From contig DHTG01000021.1 in the NCBI GenBank assembly GCA_002411545.1, positions 1-31,326 on the forward strand: a stretch of DNA of 31,326 nt. The letters are read 5' to 3'. Position 1 is the first letter of the stretch, and every line of letters begins with the position of its first letter. A program made the position numbers and the translations under genes. The DNA comes from Bacteroidales bacterium UBA5266. Its GTDB lineage: Bacteria; Bacteroidota; Bacteroidia; Bacteroidales; WCHB1-69. Under the pieces are notes generated by a model. It made no database searches. It was given only the letters and a program-made list of their open reading frames with translations, and had not been told where the DNA came from. Of the stretch, positions 1 through 7,598 are shown piece by piece.

Positions 1-52
1 TAAACATTCATTTTACTAAGAATTATGTTTTAAAAGGAAGCGGAGAGGAACC

Positions 53-80
53 AATTACGAATTAAAAATTACGAATTACG
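53..80. repeat. AATTACG short direct repeats
   Basis: AATTACG occurs at 53-59, 67-73 and 74-80, with a degenerate AATTAAA between the first two. It lies in non-coding DNA just before a hairpin and T-run. No gene is visible in 1-286; the open frames there are short and overlap the promoter at 241. Function unknown. Confidence 0.6.
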
Positions 81-87
81 AGGGATG

Positions 88-114
88 TCGCAAGATGCGA
101 GACGGTTTTTTTTT
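88..114 (+). terminator. Probable intrinsic terminator of an upstream gene
   Basis: TCGCA (88-92) and TGCGA (96-100) form a perfect 5-bp stem with an AGA loop, followed after GACGG by a run of nine T (106-114). It would end a plus-strand transcript entering from the left of the window. The spacer between stem and T-run is longer than ideal, so confidence is moderate. Confidence 0.45.
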
Positions 115-240
115 GTTCCAAAACAGGGAGGTAAATCATTAGGTATGAACTTTTCGTGAATCGATTGGTGTAATTTGTTGTTGTTTTCCGTATGAGGTAA
201 AAAATATGCGAAGTGTCTCTTTATTTTATCGGAAATTATG

Positions 241-248
241 TACATTTG
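241..248 (+). promoter_or_regulatory. Bacteroidota -7 promoter element (TACATTTG)
   Basis: TACATTTG matches the TAnnTTTG -7 consensus of the primary sigma factor in Bacteroidota. The implied transcription start is near 254, leaving a leader of about 33 nt before the ATG at 287. The element lies inside the longer open frame that begins at 206, so it argues that translation starts at 287. Confidence 0.7.
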
Positions 249-286
249 CATTTATTTTAATAAATAAAAAAATAATAAGGAAATCA

Positions 287-838
287 ATGAGTTTAAAGGT
301 TAGATTTTTTAAATTTCTTTTAAAAAAAACGGGATTTACAATAGATTATAATGTCCCGGAGGAAGCAAGGAAAAGTGTAATGGCATTTGCTCCTCATACG
401 AGCTTATGGGATTTTGTAGTAGGAAAAATGGTTTTTGTTGCGATGGGAGTTCAAATTAAGTTTCTTATAAAAAAAGAATATTTCTTTCCTCCCTTAGGGT
501 ATTTTTTGCGAAAATGGGGTGGAATTCCTGTTGATAGCAAACGCATCCGAAGTTTACCCATTGATGTTGGAAATCTTATCAAGTCCTCAGAGAAAATGAC
601 AGTCTTAATTGCACCTGAAGGTACGAGGAAATTAGTCAAAACATGGAAACGAGGTTTTTATTTTATTGCCGAATATGCCAATGTTCCTATTTTTTTGTCT
701 TACCTGGATTGGAAAACGAAAAGAGGAGGTATAGGACCATCCATTTATCCAAGTGGAGATTATGAAAAAGATTTGGAAAAGATATACACCTTTTATAGAG
801 GCATGCAAGGGAAACACCCCGAAAAATTCAATTTATAA
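287..838 (+). CDS. Lysophospholipid acyltransferase family protein (PlsC-like)
   Basis: A 183-residue protein of the glycerolipid acyltransferase superfamily. The catalytic HX4D motif is seen as H-T-S-L-W-D near residue 37, after a short hydrophobic segment, and the substrate-binding E-G-T-R motif is near residue 112. It probably transfers an acyl chain to a lysophospholipid or related lipid at the inner membrane face; the substrate cannot be read from sequence. It is shorter than typical PlsC (about 240 residues) and resembles the compact Bacteroidota acyltransferases. The frame is open back to a start at 206, but a -7 promoter element at 241-248 lies in that extension, so I take the ATG at 287. 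yidD follows after 6 nt and is presumably co-transcribed. Confidence 0.8.
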   Translation: MSLKVRFFKFLLKKTGFTIDYNVPEEARKSVMAFAPHTSLWDFVVGKMVFVAMGVQIKFLIKKEYFFPPLGYFLRKWGGIPVDSKRIRSLPIDVGNLIKSSEKMTVLIAPEGTRKLVKTWKRGFYFIAEYANVPIFLSYLDWKTKRGGIGPSIYPSGDYEKDLEKIYTFYRGMQGKHPEKFNL

Positions 839-844
839 TTATTG

Positions 845-1096
845 ATGAAATATTTATATGTACTATATGAAGGGATTAAGAAGATTTTAGCTTTTGTATT
901 TATTTTATTAATTAAGGCCTATCAATACCTAATCTCACCCTTAACCCCTGCCAGTTGTCGATTTACGCCGACCTGTTCTACGTATGGGGTGCAAGCTATC
1001 AAAAAACATGGTCCTTTCAAAGGAGGGTGGCTCACCTTAAAACGCATCCTTTCATGTCATCCTTGGGGGAAAAGTGGATACGATCCCGTCCCTTAA
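845..1096 (+). CDS. yidD: Membrane protein insertion efficiency factor YidD
   Basis: An 83-residue YidD-family protein. The family associates with the inner membrane and assists YidC-dependent insertion of membrane proteins. An N-terminal amphipathic/hydrophobic segment (about residues 8-28) is followed by the signature [17 protein letters not shown] with its two conserved cysteines, then a G-G-W-x-x-x-x-R-I-x-x-C-H-P segment and a C-terminal G-Y-D-P-V-P. Length is normal for the family. A TTG at 842 precedes the ATG at 845; the ATG is the likelier start. The gene is not beside rnpA or yidC as in many bacteria but follows an acyltransferase by 6 nt, suggesting a small envelope operon. Confidence 0.92.
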   Translation: MKYLYVLYEGIKKILAFVFILLIKAYQYLISPLTPASCRFTPTCSTYGVQAIKKHGPFKGGWLTLKRILSCHPWGKSGYDPVP

Positions 1097-1272
1097 TGAT
1101 TTATTTCTATATATATTCATAAAAAAATATTCGATTTTATTTCAAAAAATGAAAGAAAATGAATGGCTGTGAAGCATTCTTAGAAATGTTTATTTTATAA
1201 GAATCAAATATACAATGAATTATATAATAATATTTTTTTTTAAGGAATTACGATATGTAAATAATTTTTTTT
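1097..1272. other. AT-rich spacer between yidD and tRNA-Gln
   Basis: Very A+T-rich DNA with long T runs (for example 1262-1273). No coding frame and no convincing terminator is seen; only a weak TTTCA/TGAAA inverted repeat near 1140-1156. Confidence 0.6.
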
Positions 1273-1280
1273 TACTTTTG
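1273..1280 (+). promoter_or_regulatory. -7 promoter element of tRNA-Gln (TACTTTTG)
   Basis: TACTTTTG fits TAnnTTTG. The implied start near 1287 is about 9 nt before the mature tRNA 5' end at 1296. No clear -33 TTG element is seen upstream. Confidence 0.65.
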
Positions 1281-1295
1281 CATTGCTTTTGAATA

Positions 1296-1366
1296 TGACC
1301 AATGGTGTAATGGTAGCACTGCAGTTTTTGGTACTGCCTGTCTAGGTTCGAATCCTGGTTGGTCAA
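1296..1366 (+). tRNA. trnQ: tRNA-Gln (anticodon TTG)
   Basis: A complete cloverleaf can be folded. The acceptor stem is TGACCAA (1296-1302) with TTGGTCA (1359-1365); the first pair is U-A, as is characteristic of bacterial tRNA-Gln. The D stem is GTG/CAC (1305-1307, 1317-1319). The anticodon stem is GCAGT/ACTGC (1321-1325, 1333-1337) with a 7-nt loop carrying TTG at 1328-1330. The variable region is 4 nt. The T stem is CTAGG/CCTGG (1342-1346, 1354-1358) with loop TTCGAAT. The discriminator is A1366. The bases that follow are CAA, so the CCA end is not fully encoded. Confidence 0.96.
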
Positions 1367-1402
1367 CAAAGTTTAGAGTAAACGTTTTTAGAGATATATA
1401 AG

Positions 1403-1432
1403 AAGGAGAAACCAAAAGTTTACTCCTTTTTT
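1403..1432 (+). terminator. Intrinsic terminator after tRNA-Gln
   Basis: AAGGAGAAAC (1403-1412) pairs with GTTTACTCCTT (1418-1428) around a 5-nt loop, with one bulged A at 1422. T residues run from 1427 to 1432. It lies between the tRNA and rimP, so it either ends the tRNA transcript or attenuates read-through into rimP-nusA-infB. Confidence 0.7.
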
Positions 1433-1446
1433 AATACTATGTACCT

Positions 1447-1893
1447 ATGAAAATGATAAGTAAGGATGCGGTAACACAATGGGTCTTGGAAGCCATTCAA
1501 GATACGGATTTGTTTATTACCGAAGTGAAGGTAAAAAAGGGAAATGTCATTTATGTGTTCTTAGATGGTGATCACGGAGTAAGTGTGGATGCTTGCAGTA
1601 AAGTGAGTCGTTATGTTGAAAATAAATTAGATAGAACAAAAGATGATTTTGAACTCAATGTGTCCTCTTTTGGATTAGGTCGACCTTTATTGATGTTTCG
1701 ACAATATCGAAATGCAGAAGGAAAGATGCTTGCTGTTAAAATGAAAGACCAAAGCAAAATAAAAGGTGTTTTACTAAAAGCAGAAGAAGATAACATACAA
1801 ATAGAAACCATAGGCACTAAAAAGAATCCTTCCATAATTCATCGTATTTCGATGGATGAAATTGAAGAAGCCAAAATTGAAGTTGTTTTTTAA
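1447..1893 (+). CDS. rimP: Ribosome maturation factor RimP
   Basis: A 148-residue RimP protein, needed for maturation of the 30S ribosomal subunit. The N-terminal alpha/beta domain shows the family pattern of an early strand, then a hydrophobic strand ending in D-G-D-x-G-V-x-V-D-x-C (about residues 36-50), followed by the S-S-F-G-L-G-R-P-L stretch near residue 80 that corresponds to the usual S-P-G-L-x-R-P-L. The C-terminal SH3-like domain covers about residues 90-148. It is the first gene of the conserved rimP-nusA-infB order, with nusA 29 nt downstream. A second in-frame ATG lies at 1453; I keep the first. No separate promoter is obvious after the tRNA terminator. Confidence 0.93.
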   Translation: MKMISKDAVTQWVLEAIQDTDLFITEVKVKKGNVIYVFLDGDHGVSVDACSKVSRYVENKLDRTKDDFELNVSSFGLGRPLLMFRQYRNAEGKMLAVKMKDQSKIKGVLLKAEEDNIQIETIGTKKNPSIIHRISMDEIEEAKIEVVF

Positions 1894-1922
1894 TGATAAT
1901 TAATAATAGATATTTTTAAGAA

Positions 1923-3164
1923 ATGAAAGAAGAAAACAGTCTAATAGAATCCTTTTCCGAATTCAAAGAATCGAAAAGCATTGACAGAGAAACATTAATG
2001 TTTATCATGGAAGATGTTTGCAAACATATGCTTTTGAAGAAATACGGAGCCGAAGCCAATATTAGTGTTATTGTGAATCCGGATAAAGGTGATATAGAAT
2101 TTCAACGATATTTTGAAATTGTAGAGGATGGCAATCTTAGCAATCCGGTAACACAAATAGAATTATCCGAAGCTATTAAAATTGAACCTGATTTTGAAGT
2201 AGGGGAGGAAGTCTGCGAAAAAATAAGATTAGAAGATTTTGGAAGAAGAGAAATACTCTCCCTCAGACAAAATTTAGCTACAAAAATCATGGAATATGAA
2301 GGGGATCTTATTTATCAAAAATACAAAAGTCGTATAGGCGAAATAGTAAGTGGTACCGTACATCAAGTATTTAAAAAAGAAATTTTATTGCTTGATGAAG
2401 AAGGCATTGAATTGTTTTTACCGAAAACCGAACAAATTCCGGGCGATTTTTATAAAAAAGGCGACCCTATACGTGCCGTTGTCATAAAAGTAGAACCTAG
2501 AGTGAATTCTTCTTTTATTGTAGCTTCACGTACATCACCCGTCTTTTTAGAACGTTTGATGGAAGAAGAAATACCCGAAATATACGATGGCTTAATTATG
2601 ATTAAAAACATTGTACGAGTTCCGGGCGAAAGAGCTAAAATTGCTGTTGAAACCTACGATGACCGTATCGACCCGGTGGGTGCTTGTGTTGGGATGAAAG
2701 GGGTACGTATACATGGTATAGTGAGAGAATTGAGAAATGAAAATATCGATGTAATTAATTATACAACCAACACAGCCCTATACATTTCGAGAGCACTTAG
2801 TCCAGCGAAAATTACCGGTATCGAAATCAATGAAGAGAATAAAAGTGTGAGCGTTTTTATGAAACCCGACCAAATTTCTTTAGCTATTGGTAAAGGTGGC
2901 AGCAATATTAAATTAGCCAGCAAACTAACCGGCTATGAAATCGATATTTTCCGTAACGACGCTATTGATGAAGAAGATGTGGAATTACAAGAATTCTCTG
3001 ACGAAATCGAACAATGGATACTCGATACATTTAAAAATATCGGTTGCTATACAGCTAAAAATGTACTCGATATAAGTAGAGAAGAACTCATTGAACGTAC
3101 CGATTTGGAAGAAGAAACCGTTGATGAAGTGTTACGCATTATCAAGGCAGAGTTCGAACAATAA
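1923..3164 (+). CDS. nusA: Transcription elongation/termination factor NusA
   Basis: A 413-residue NusA, the RNA polymerase-binding factor that modulates pausing, termination and antitermination. The N-terminal polymerase-binding domain spans about 1-130. An S1 domain follows at about 137-202 (starts G-E-I-V-S-G-T-V). KH1 lies at about 225-280 and contains V-P-G-E-R-x-K-I-A-V and D-P-V-G-A-C-V-G; KH2 lies at about 298-347 with the A-I-G-K-G-G-x-N loop. A helix-hairpin-helix-like tail at about 365-413 resembles one acidic repeat rather than the two of E. coli, which accounts for the shorter length (E. coli 495). It sits between rimP and infB, with 44 nt before infB. Confidence 0.95.
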   Translation: MKEENSLIESFSEFKESKSIDRETLMFIMEDVCKHMLLKKYGAEANISVIVNPDKGDIEFQRYFEIVEDGNLSNPVTQIELSEAIKIEPDFEVGEEVCEKIRLEDFGRREILSLRQNLATKIMEYEGDLIYQKYKSRIGEIVSGTVHQVFKKEILLLDEEGIELFLPKTEQIPGDFYKKGDPIRAVVIKVEPRVNSSFIVASRTSPVFLERLMEEEIPEIYDGLIMIKNIVRVPGERAKIAVETYDDRIDPVGACVGMKGVRIHGIVRELRNENIDVINYTTNTALYISRALSPAKITGIEINEENKSVSVFMKPDQISLAIGKGGSNIKLASKLTGYEIDIFRNDAIDEEDVELQEFSDEIEQWILDTFKNIGCYTAKNVLDISREELIERTDLEEETVDEVLRIIKAEFEQ

Positions 3165-3208
3165 AACTGTATTTTTAGAAAACGTATTTAATCATCTTAA
3201 TTATATAT

Positions 3209-6200
3209 ATGTCAGAAGAAAAGAAAATAATACCAAGATTAGGAAAAGCGGCAAAAGAATTTAATGTAGCAACTTCAACTATTGTTGAATTCTTATCGAA
3301 AAAGGGTATTGTAGTTGAAAACAACGATAATACTAAATTGACAGCCGAATGGTATTCCTTGATAGATCAAGAATATAAATCGGAAAAGAATGTAAAAGAA
3401 GTGTCGAAAAAATTGGAAATTGGTAGCGGCTTTAAAACTATTTCTCCTTCTGACAATGAAAAAGATGAAGATAATTCTACACAAGAATCCGATAAAAAGG
3501 AAATTTTCATTAATCAACCCACTCAAATTGAAAAACCTTCGACAGAGCCTATTAAACTAAAAGCAGAGGAAGAAGTGAAAGTAGATATTACGGTTAATGT
3601 TCCCAAACAAGGGGTAAAAGTGGTTGGTAAAATCGATTTGGAAGATAAATCGAAAGTGAAAAAGAAACCTAAACCGGAAGAAAAACCTGTTTCAACGGAA
3701 GTTCTTCTTGTCGAAGATAAAGAAGAGATCACAGATCAGCCTGATAAAATTGAAACCCTACCTCAGGACATAATAGAAGTTAAGGTAAAGCCTCCTAAAG
3801 AAGAAAAAGAAGAAGCTGTTGTCGTTGAAAGCAGTAAAACAACCGAAGAAATTCCCATAGAGGATGAACCTTCTCCATCACAAAAAATGGAAATTCTTGA
3901 ACCTGAAAAAGAGATAAAACAAGAACTACCCGAAATAGAGGATGCTATCGCAAAAAAAGAACCACAAAAGATAGAAACAGAAATTCCGATTATAAAAAAT
4001 AACCTTAATATTATAGGAAAAATCAATCTTGATGATATAAACACCCGAACAAAACCCAAGAAAAAGTCAAGAGAAGAAATCATTAGGGAAAAGAACGAAA
4101 AAAGAGAGAAAGAGTTGGAATCCCGCAAAAAACAAAATGAGATACAGAAACAAAAAAAATCGGAACAACAAAAAGAACACAAAAAGGAAGATACATCTCA
4201 CGATCCAGAAGCTAAAGACAGTAATATTATTAAAACCAGTAAAAAAGAATGGATTAAAAATACGGCTACTGATGAGGATGGTGTAAAAAGCAAAAAGAAG
4301 AGAAAACGTATACGTACCTTTACTTCAGAAAACGAACCTCCTCAATCAGATGATGGTATTAAAGGATTCACTAAAAAACGTAAAGATAGAATCGATAAAG
4401 CATCATTCAAAAAAGAAATTTCAGAAGAGGAAATTGAAAAACAAGTAAAGAAAACTTTAGCGCGATTAGGTCCTACAGGGAAAACAAAATCATCTAAATA
4501 TCGCAAGGAAAAAAGAGAGCATCTTCAACATGAAATGTTTGAAGCTCAAGAACGATCCGAAAAAGAAAAGAATGTGTTGAAAGTTACCGAGTTCATTACT
4601 GCCAATGAATTGGCAAATATGATGAATATTCCGGTTACACAAATTATTTCAACGTGTATGAGCATTGGATTAGCTGTCGCTATCAATCAACGTTTAGGGG
4701 CTGAAACCATATCGTTGCTGGCAGATGAATTTGGATTTCAAGTACAATTTGTAGGATTAGATGAAGATGAAGAAGAAATAGAGGAAGTTAATCCGGAAGA
4801 TTTGGTAGAACGTTCTCCTATCGTTACGGTTATGGGACACGTTGACCACGGTAAGACATCCTTATTGGATTATATTCGAAAAACCAATGTCATAGCCGGT
4901 GAATCAGGAGGTATTACTCAGCATATAGGAGCCTATGAAGTTACTTTAGTCAATGATAAACGTATCACTTTTTTAGATACACCCGGTCACGAAGCTTTTA
5001 CGGCTATGCGCGCACGCGGTGCCAAAGTAACGGATTTGGTAATTGTGGTCATTGCAGCCGATGATAATATTATGCCTCAGACTATCGAAGCTATTAATCA
5101 TGCGCAAGCAGCCGGTGTGCCTATCATATTTGCTATTAATAAAATTGATAAACCAAATGCTGACCCTGAGAAAATACGTGCGGCTTTAGCAAATATGAAT
5201 CTGTTGGTGGAAGAATGGGGTGGTAAGATTCAAAGTCAGGATATTTCAGCGAAAAAAGGTATCAATGTGGATGTGTTACTTGAAAAAGTATTGATAGAAG
5301 CCGAAATGCTCGATTTAAAAGCTTCTCCTAAAATGTTGGCAAGCGGTACCGTCGTTGAATCATCCCTTGATAAAGGAAGAGGATATGTAGCTAAAATTCT
5401 CGTCCAAAACGGCACTTTGCATACCGGTGATATTATCGTAGCAGGGGTGGCTTATGGAAAGGTCAGAGCTATGTATAATGAAAGAAATCAAATTGTAAAA
5501 GAAGCCGGTCCCTCTGTTCCGGTACTTATTTTAGGTTTAAACAGTGCGCCTCAAGCCGGTGATACCTTCAAAGTATATAAAGAAGAAAGAGAAGCCAAAC
5601 AAATAGTGAATAAGCGTATACAACTGGTTAGAGAACAAGGTCTCCGTACGCAAAAACATATTACCTTAGACGAAATTGGCCGACGTATTGCCATCGGCGA
5701 CTTTAAAGAATTGAATATTATTGTTAAAGGTGACGTGGACGGTTCTGTAGAAGCGTTGGCCGACTCCTTATTGAAATTAACAACTTCGGAAGTACAAGTC
5801 AATATTATCCATAAGTGTGTGGGACAGGTTATCGAATCGGATGTGTTATTGGCATCTGCTTCCAATGCTATTATCATTGCATTCCAAGTGCGTCCTTCTG
5901 CAGGAGCTAAGAGAATAGCTGAACAAGAACAAGTCGATATTCGTACCTATTCAATAATCTATGACGCAATTAACGAACTAAAAGATGCCATCGAAGGTAT
6001 GCGTGCTCCTGAAATCAAAGAAAATATTGTATGCAATATCGAAGTAAGAGAAACTTTCCATATATCAAAAGTAGGTACCATTGCCGGTTGTTATGTATTA
6101 GACGGTAAAGTTCAACGTAATACACAAATCCGTGTTATTCGTGATGGGATTGTTATTTATACCGGAAAGTTAGGTTCCCTCAAACGTTTCAAAGATGATG

Positions 6201-6310
6201 TGAAAGAAGTATCGTCCGGTTATGAATGCGGTTTGAATATTGATGGCTTCAACGATATTAAAGTAGGCGATATCATCGAAGGCTTTGAACAAGTGCAGGT
6301 GAAACGATAA
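3209..6310 (+). CDS. infB: Translation initiation factor IF-2
   Basis: A 1033-residue IF2, the GTPase that recruits initiator tRNA and joins ribosomal subunits. Residues 1-35 form an N-terminal helical subdomain (A-K-E-F-N-V-A-x-S-T-I-V-E-F-L). Residues of about 60-450 are a low-complexity, Lys/Glu-rich linker. The IF2_N domain follows at about 459-515. The GTPase domain carries G1 G-H-V-D-H-G-K-T (about 545-552), G3 D-T-P-G-H-E (about 590) and G4 N-K-I-D (about 645). Beta-barrel domains II and IV and the C-terminal fMet-tRNA-binding domain complete it. The long charged linker is usual for Bacteroidota. The stop codon lies 2 nt from the stop of the convergent meaB gene. Confidence 0.97.
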   Translation: MSEEKKIIPRLGKAAKEFNVATSTIVEFLSKKGIVVENNDNTKLTAEWYSLIDQEYKSEKNVKEVSKKLEIGSGFKTISPSDNEKDEDNSTQESDKKEIFINQPTQIEKPSTEPIKLKAEEEVKVDITVNVPKQGVKVVGKIDLEDKSKVKKKPKPEEKPVSTEVLLVEDKEEITDQPDKIETLPQDIIEVKVKPPKEEKEEAVVVESSKTTEEIPIEDEPSPSQKMEILEPEKEIKQELPEIEDAIAKKEPQKIETEIPIIKNNLNIIGKINLDDINTRTKPKKKSREEIIREKNEKREKELESRKKQNEIQKQKKSEQQKEHKKEDTSHDPEAKDSNIIKTSKKEWIKNTATDEDGVKSKKKRKRIRTFTSENEPPQSDDGIKGFTKKRKDRIDKASFKKEISEEEIEKQVKKTLARLGPTGKTKSSKYRKEKREHLQHEMFEAQERSEKEKNVLKVTEFITANELANMMNIPVTQIISTCMSIGLAVAINQRLGAETISLLADEFGFQVQFVGLDEDEEEIEEVNPEDLVERSPIVTVMGHVDHGKTSLLDYIRKTNVIAGESGGITQHIGAYEVTLVNDKRITFLDTPGHEAFTAMRARGAKVTDLVIVVIAADDNIMPQTIEAINHAQAAGVPIIFAINKIDKPNADPEKIRAALANMNLLVEEWGGKIQSQDISAKKGINVDVLLEKVLIEAEMLDLKASPKMLASGTVVESSLDKGRGYVAKILVQNGTLHTGDIIVAGVAYGKVRAMYNERNQIVKEAGPSVPVLILGLNSAPQAGDTFKVYKEEREAKQIVNKRIQLVREQGLRTQKHITLDEIGRRIAIGDFKELNIIVKGDVDGSVEALADSLLKLTTSEVQVNIIHKCVGQVIESDVLLASASNAIIIAFQVRPSAGAKRIAEQEQVDIRTYSIIYDAINELKDAIEGMRAPEIKENIVCNIEVRETFHISKVGTIAGCYVLDGKVQRNTQIRVIRDGIVIYTGKLGSLKRFKDDVKEVSSGYECGLNIDGFNDIKVGDIIEGFEQVQVKR

Positions 6311-6312
6311 AG

Positions 6313-7413
6313 CTATTTTTGAAGCTTATCGCAGGTATTTTTAATATAAAGATCAAGCAGCTTTTTGCCTGCCGCATAGGCACTGATTTTATTATCTAAT
6401 AGTAATTTCTCTATATGAGGTAATTGTGCTTTGACGCCTTCGTCGGAATAGAATAGAGTAAATAACTCTTCTTCCAGAAAATGATAAAAGCGTTTCTCTG
6501 ATTGCTTCAACCGATTTTGAACAAAATAGCCATTGGCTTTGGCATGAGCTACGTATTCATTGATTACATTCCAAATTTCATCAATGTTTTGGTTGTGAAG
6601 TGCGGATGAGGTTAATACGCATGGACGCCATTGAGAGGGAGATAAGGGGAAAAGTTTGAGGGCATTGCTTAGTTGTACTTTGGTTAATTCGGCTTTTTTT
6701 AAATTATCCCCATCGGCTTTGTTTACTACGATAGTATCGGCCATTTCCATGATGCCGCGTTTGATTCCCTGAAGTTCATCGCCTGCTCCCGAAATCATCA
6801 GTAGAAGAAAAAAATCAACCATGGAATGTACAGCGGTTTCCGATTGACCTACGCCTACCGTTTCGACGATAATGGTATCAAAGCCGGCAGCTTCGCATAA
6901 GATGATGGTTTCTCTTGTCTTACGTGCCACACCTCCCAATGATCCGGCAGAGGGAGAAGGACGTATAAAGGCATTTTTGTCAAGCGACAATTCATCCATG
7001 CGTGTTTTATCGCCTAATATACTTCCTTTGGAACGTTCGCTGCTTGGATCGATGGTTAAAACGGCTAACTTGTGATTCAAGGATGTGATATGTTTGCCGA
7101 AAACATCAATAAACGTGCTTTTACCTGCTCCGGGGACGCCGGTAATGCCTATGCGTACTGAATTACTTGCATAGGGTATACATGCTTCTATAATTTCTTG
7201 TCCTAATTCATGATGTTCACGTAGATTGCTTTCTATTAAAGTGATAGCTTGACTTAACACAATGATATTCTGCGATAGTATGCCATCTATATAGGCTTGT
7301 TTGCTCAGTAATGTCGGACGTTTTATCTTTTTTTTATTAAGATATGGATTGATACGAGAGGGTTGTTCTATGCCTTCTTGTACATGCAATGCCGAGCTCT
7401 TAGGTGTATCCAT
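6313..7413 (-). CDS. meaB: Methylmalonyl-CoA mutase-associated GTPase MeaB (ArgK family)
   Basis: A 366-residue G3E-family GTPase that gates and protects adenosylcobalamin-dependent methylmalonyl-CoA mutase. Walker A G-V-P-G-A-G-K-S-T is at about residues 92-100; the D-P-S-S following strand 2 and the E-T-V-G-V-G-Q-S-E switch segment are present, and the G4 motif N-K-A-D is at about 231-234. A C-terminal helical dimerization extension is present. The frame is open to a TTG at 7434, but that codon falls within a TAnnTTTG promoter element, so the ATG at 7413 is chosen. The mutase subunits are not in the window, but a methylmalonyl-CoA epimerase and decarboxylase lie at 24-29 kb. Confidence 0.93.
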   Translation of the reverse strand: MDTPKSSALHVQEGIEQPSRINPYLNKKKIKRPTLLSKQAYIDGILSQNIIVLSQAITLIESNLREHHELGQEIIEACIPYASNSVRIGITGVPGAGKSTFIDVFGKHITSLNHKLAVLTIDPSSERSKGSILGDKTRMDELSLDKNAFIRPSPSAGSLGGVARKTRETIILCEAAGFDTIIVETVGVGQSETAVHSMVDFFLLLMISGAGDELQGIKRGIMEMADTIVVNKADGDNLKKAELTKVQLSNALKLFPLSPSQWRPCVLTSSALHNQNIDEIWNVINEYVAHAKANGYFVQNRLKQSEKRFYHFLEEELFTLFYSDEGVKAQLPHIEKLLLDNKISAYAAGKKLLDLYIKNTCDKLQK

Positions 7414-7431
7414 GTATATGTTTTTTTTTTG

Positions 7432-7439
7432 CAAAAGTA
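7432..7439 (-). promoter_or_regulatory. -7 promoter element of meaB (TACTTTTG)
   Basis: On the minus strand TACTTTTG is read from 7439 to 7432. The implied start near 7426 gives a short, A-rich leader of about 12 nt before the ATG at 7413. It overlaps the alternative TTG start codon at 7434 and therefore decides the gene start. Confidence 0.65.
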
Positions 7440-7533
7440 TATAAAAATTATTAGTTACTACGCTTAAGCCATGCTTAAGTCGGGAATATTTCTTCCTATT
7501 TTACAAGGCGCCTTTGCATGTATAAACTATTCA

Positions 7534-7567
7534 CACGGTTCGGCTTTTTTTAAAAGGTAGAACCGTG
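7534..7567 (-). terminator. Hairpin downstream of the M13 peptidase gene
   Basis: CACGGTTC (7534-7541) pairs perfectly with GAACCGTG (7560-7567); within the loop CTTTT (7544-7548) can pair with AAAAG (7552-7556). It lies 32 bases beyond the peptidase stop codon. No T-run follows the outer stem on either strand, so it may be a weak or factor-assisted terminator, or a 3' end stabilizer. Confidence 0.45.
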
Positions 7568-7598
7568 AGAACGTTCATATTACATGTATATGAATCTA

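Noticed and set aside
69..251. 60-residue minus-strand frame at the left end
   Set aside because: It spans the hairpin, T-run and promoter region, has no start signal and no domain.
3763..4182. 139-residue minus-strand frame, Ser/Phe-rich
   Set aside because: It is the antisense of the Lys/Glu-rich linker of infB; low complexity on one strand produces an open frame on the other.
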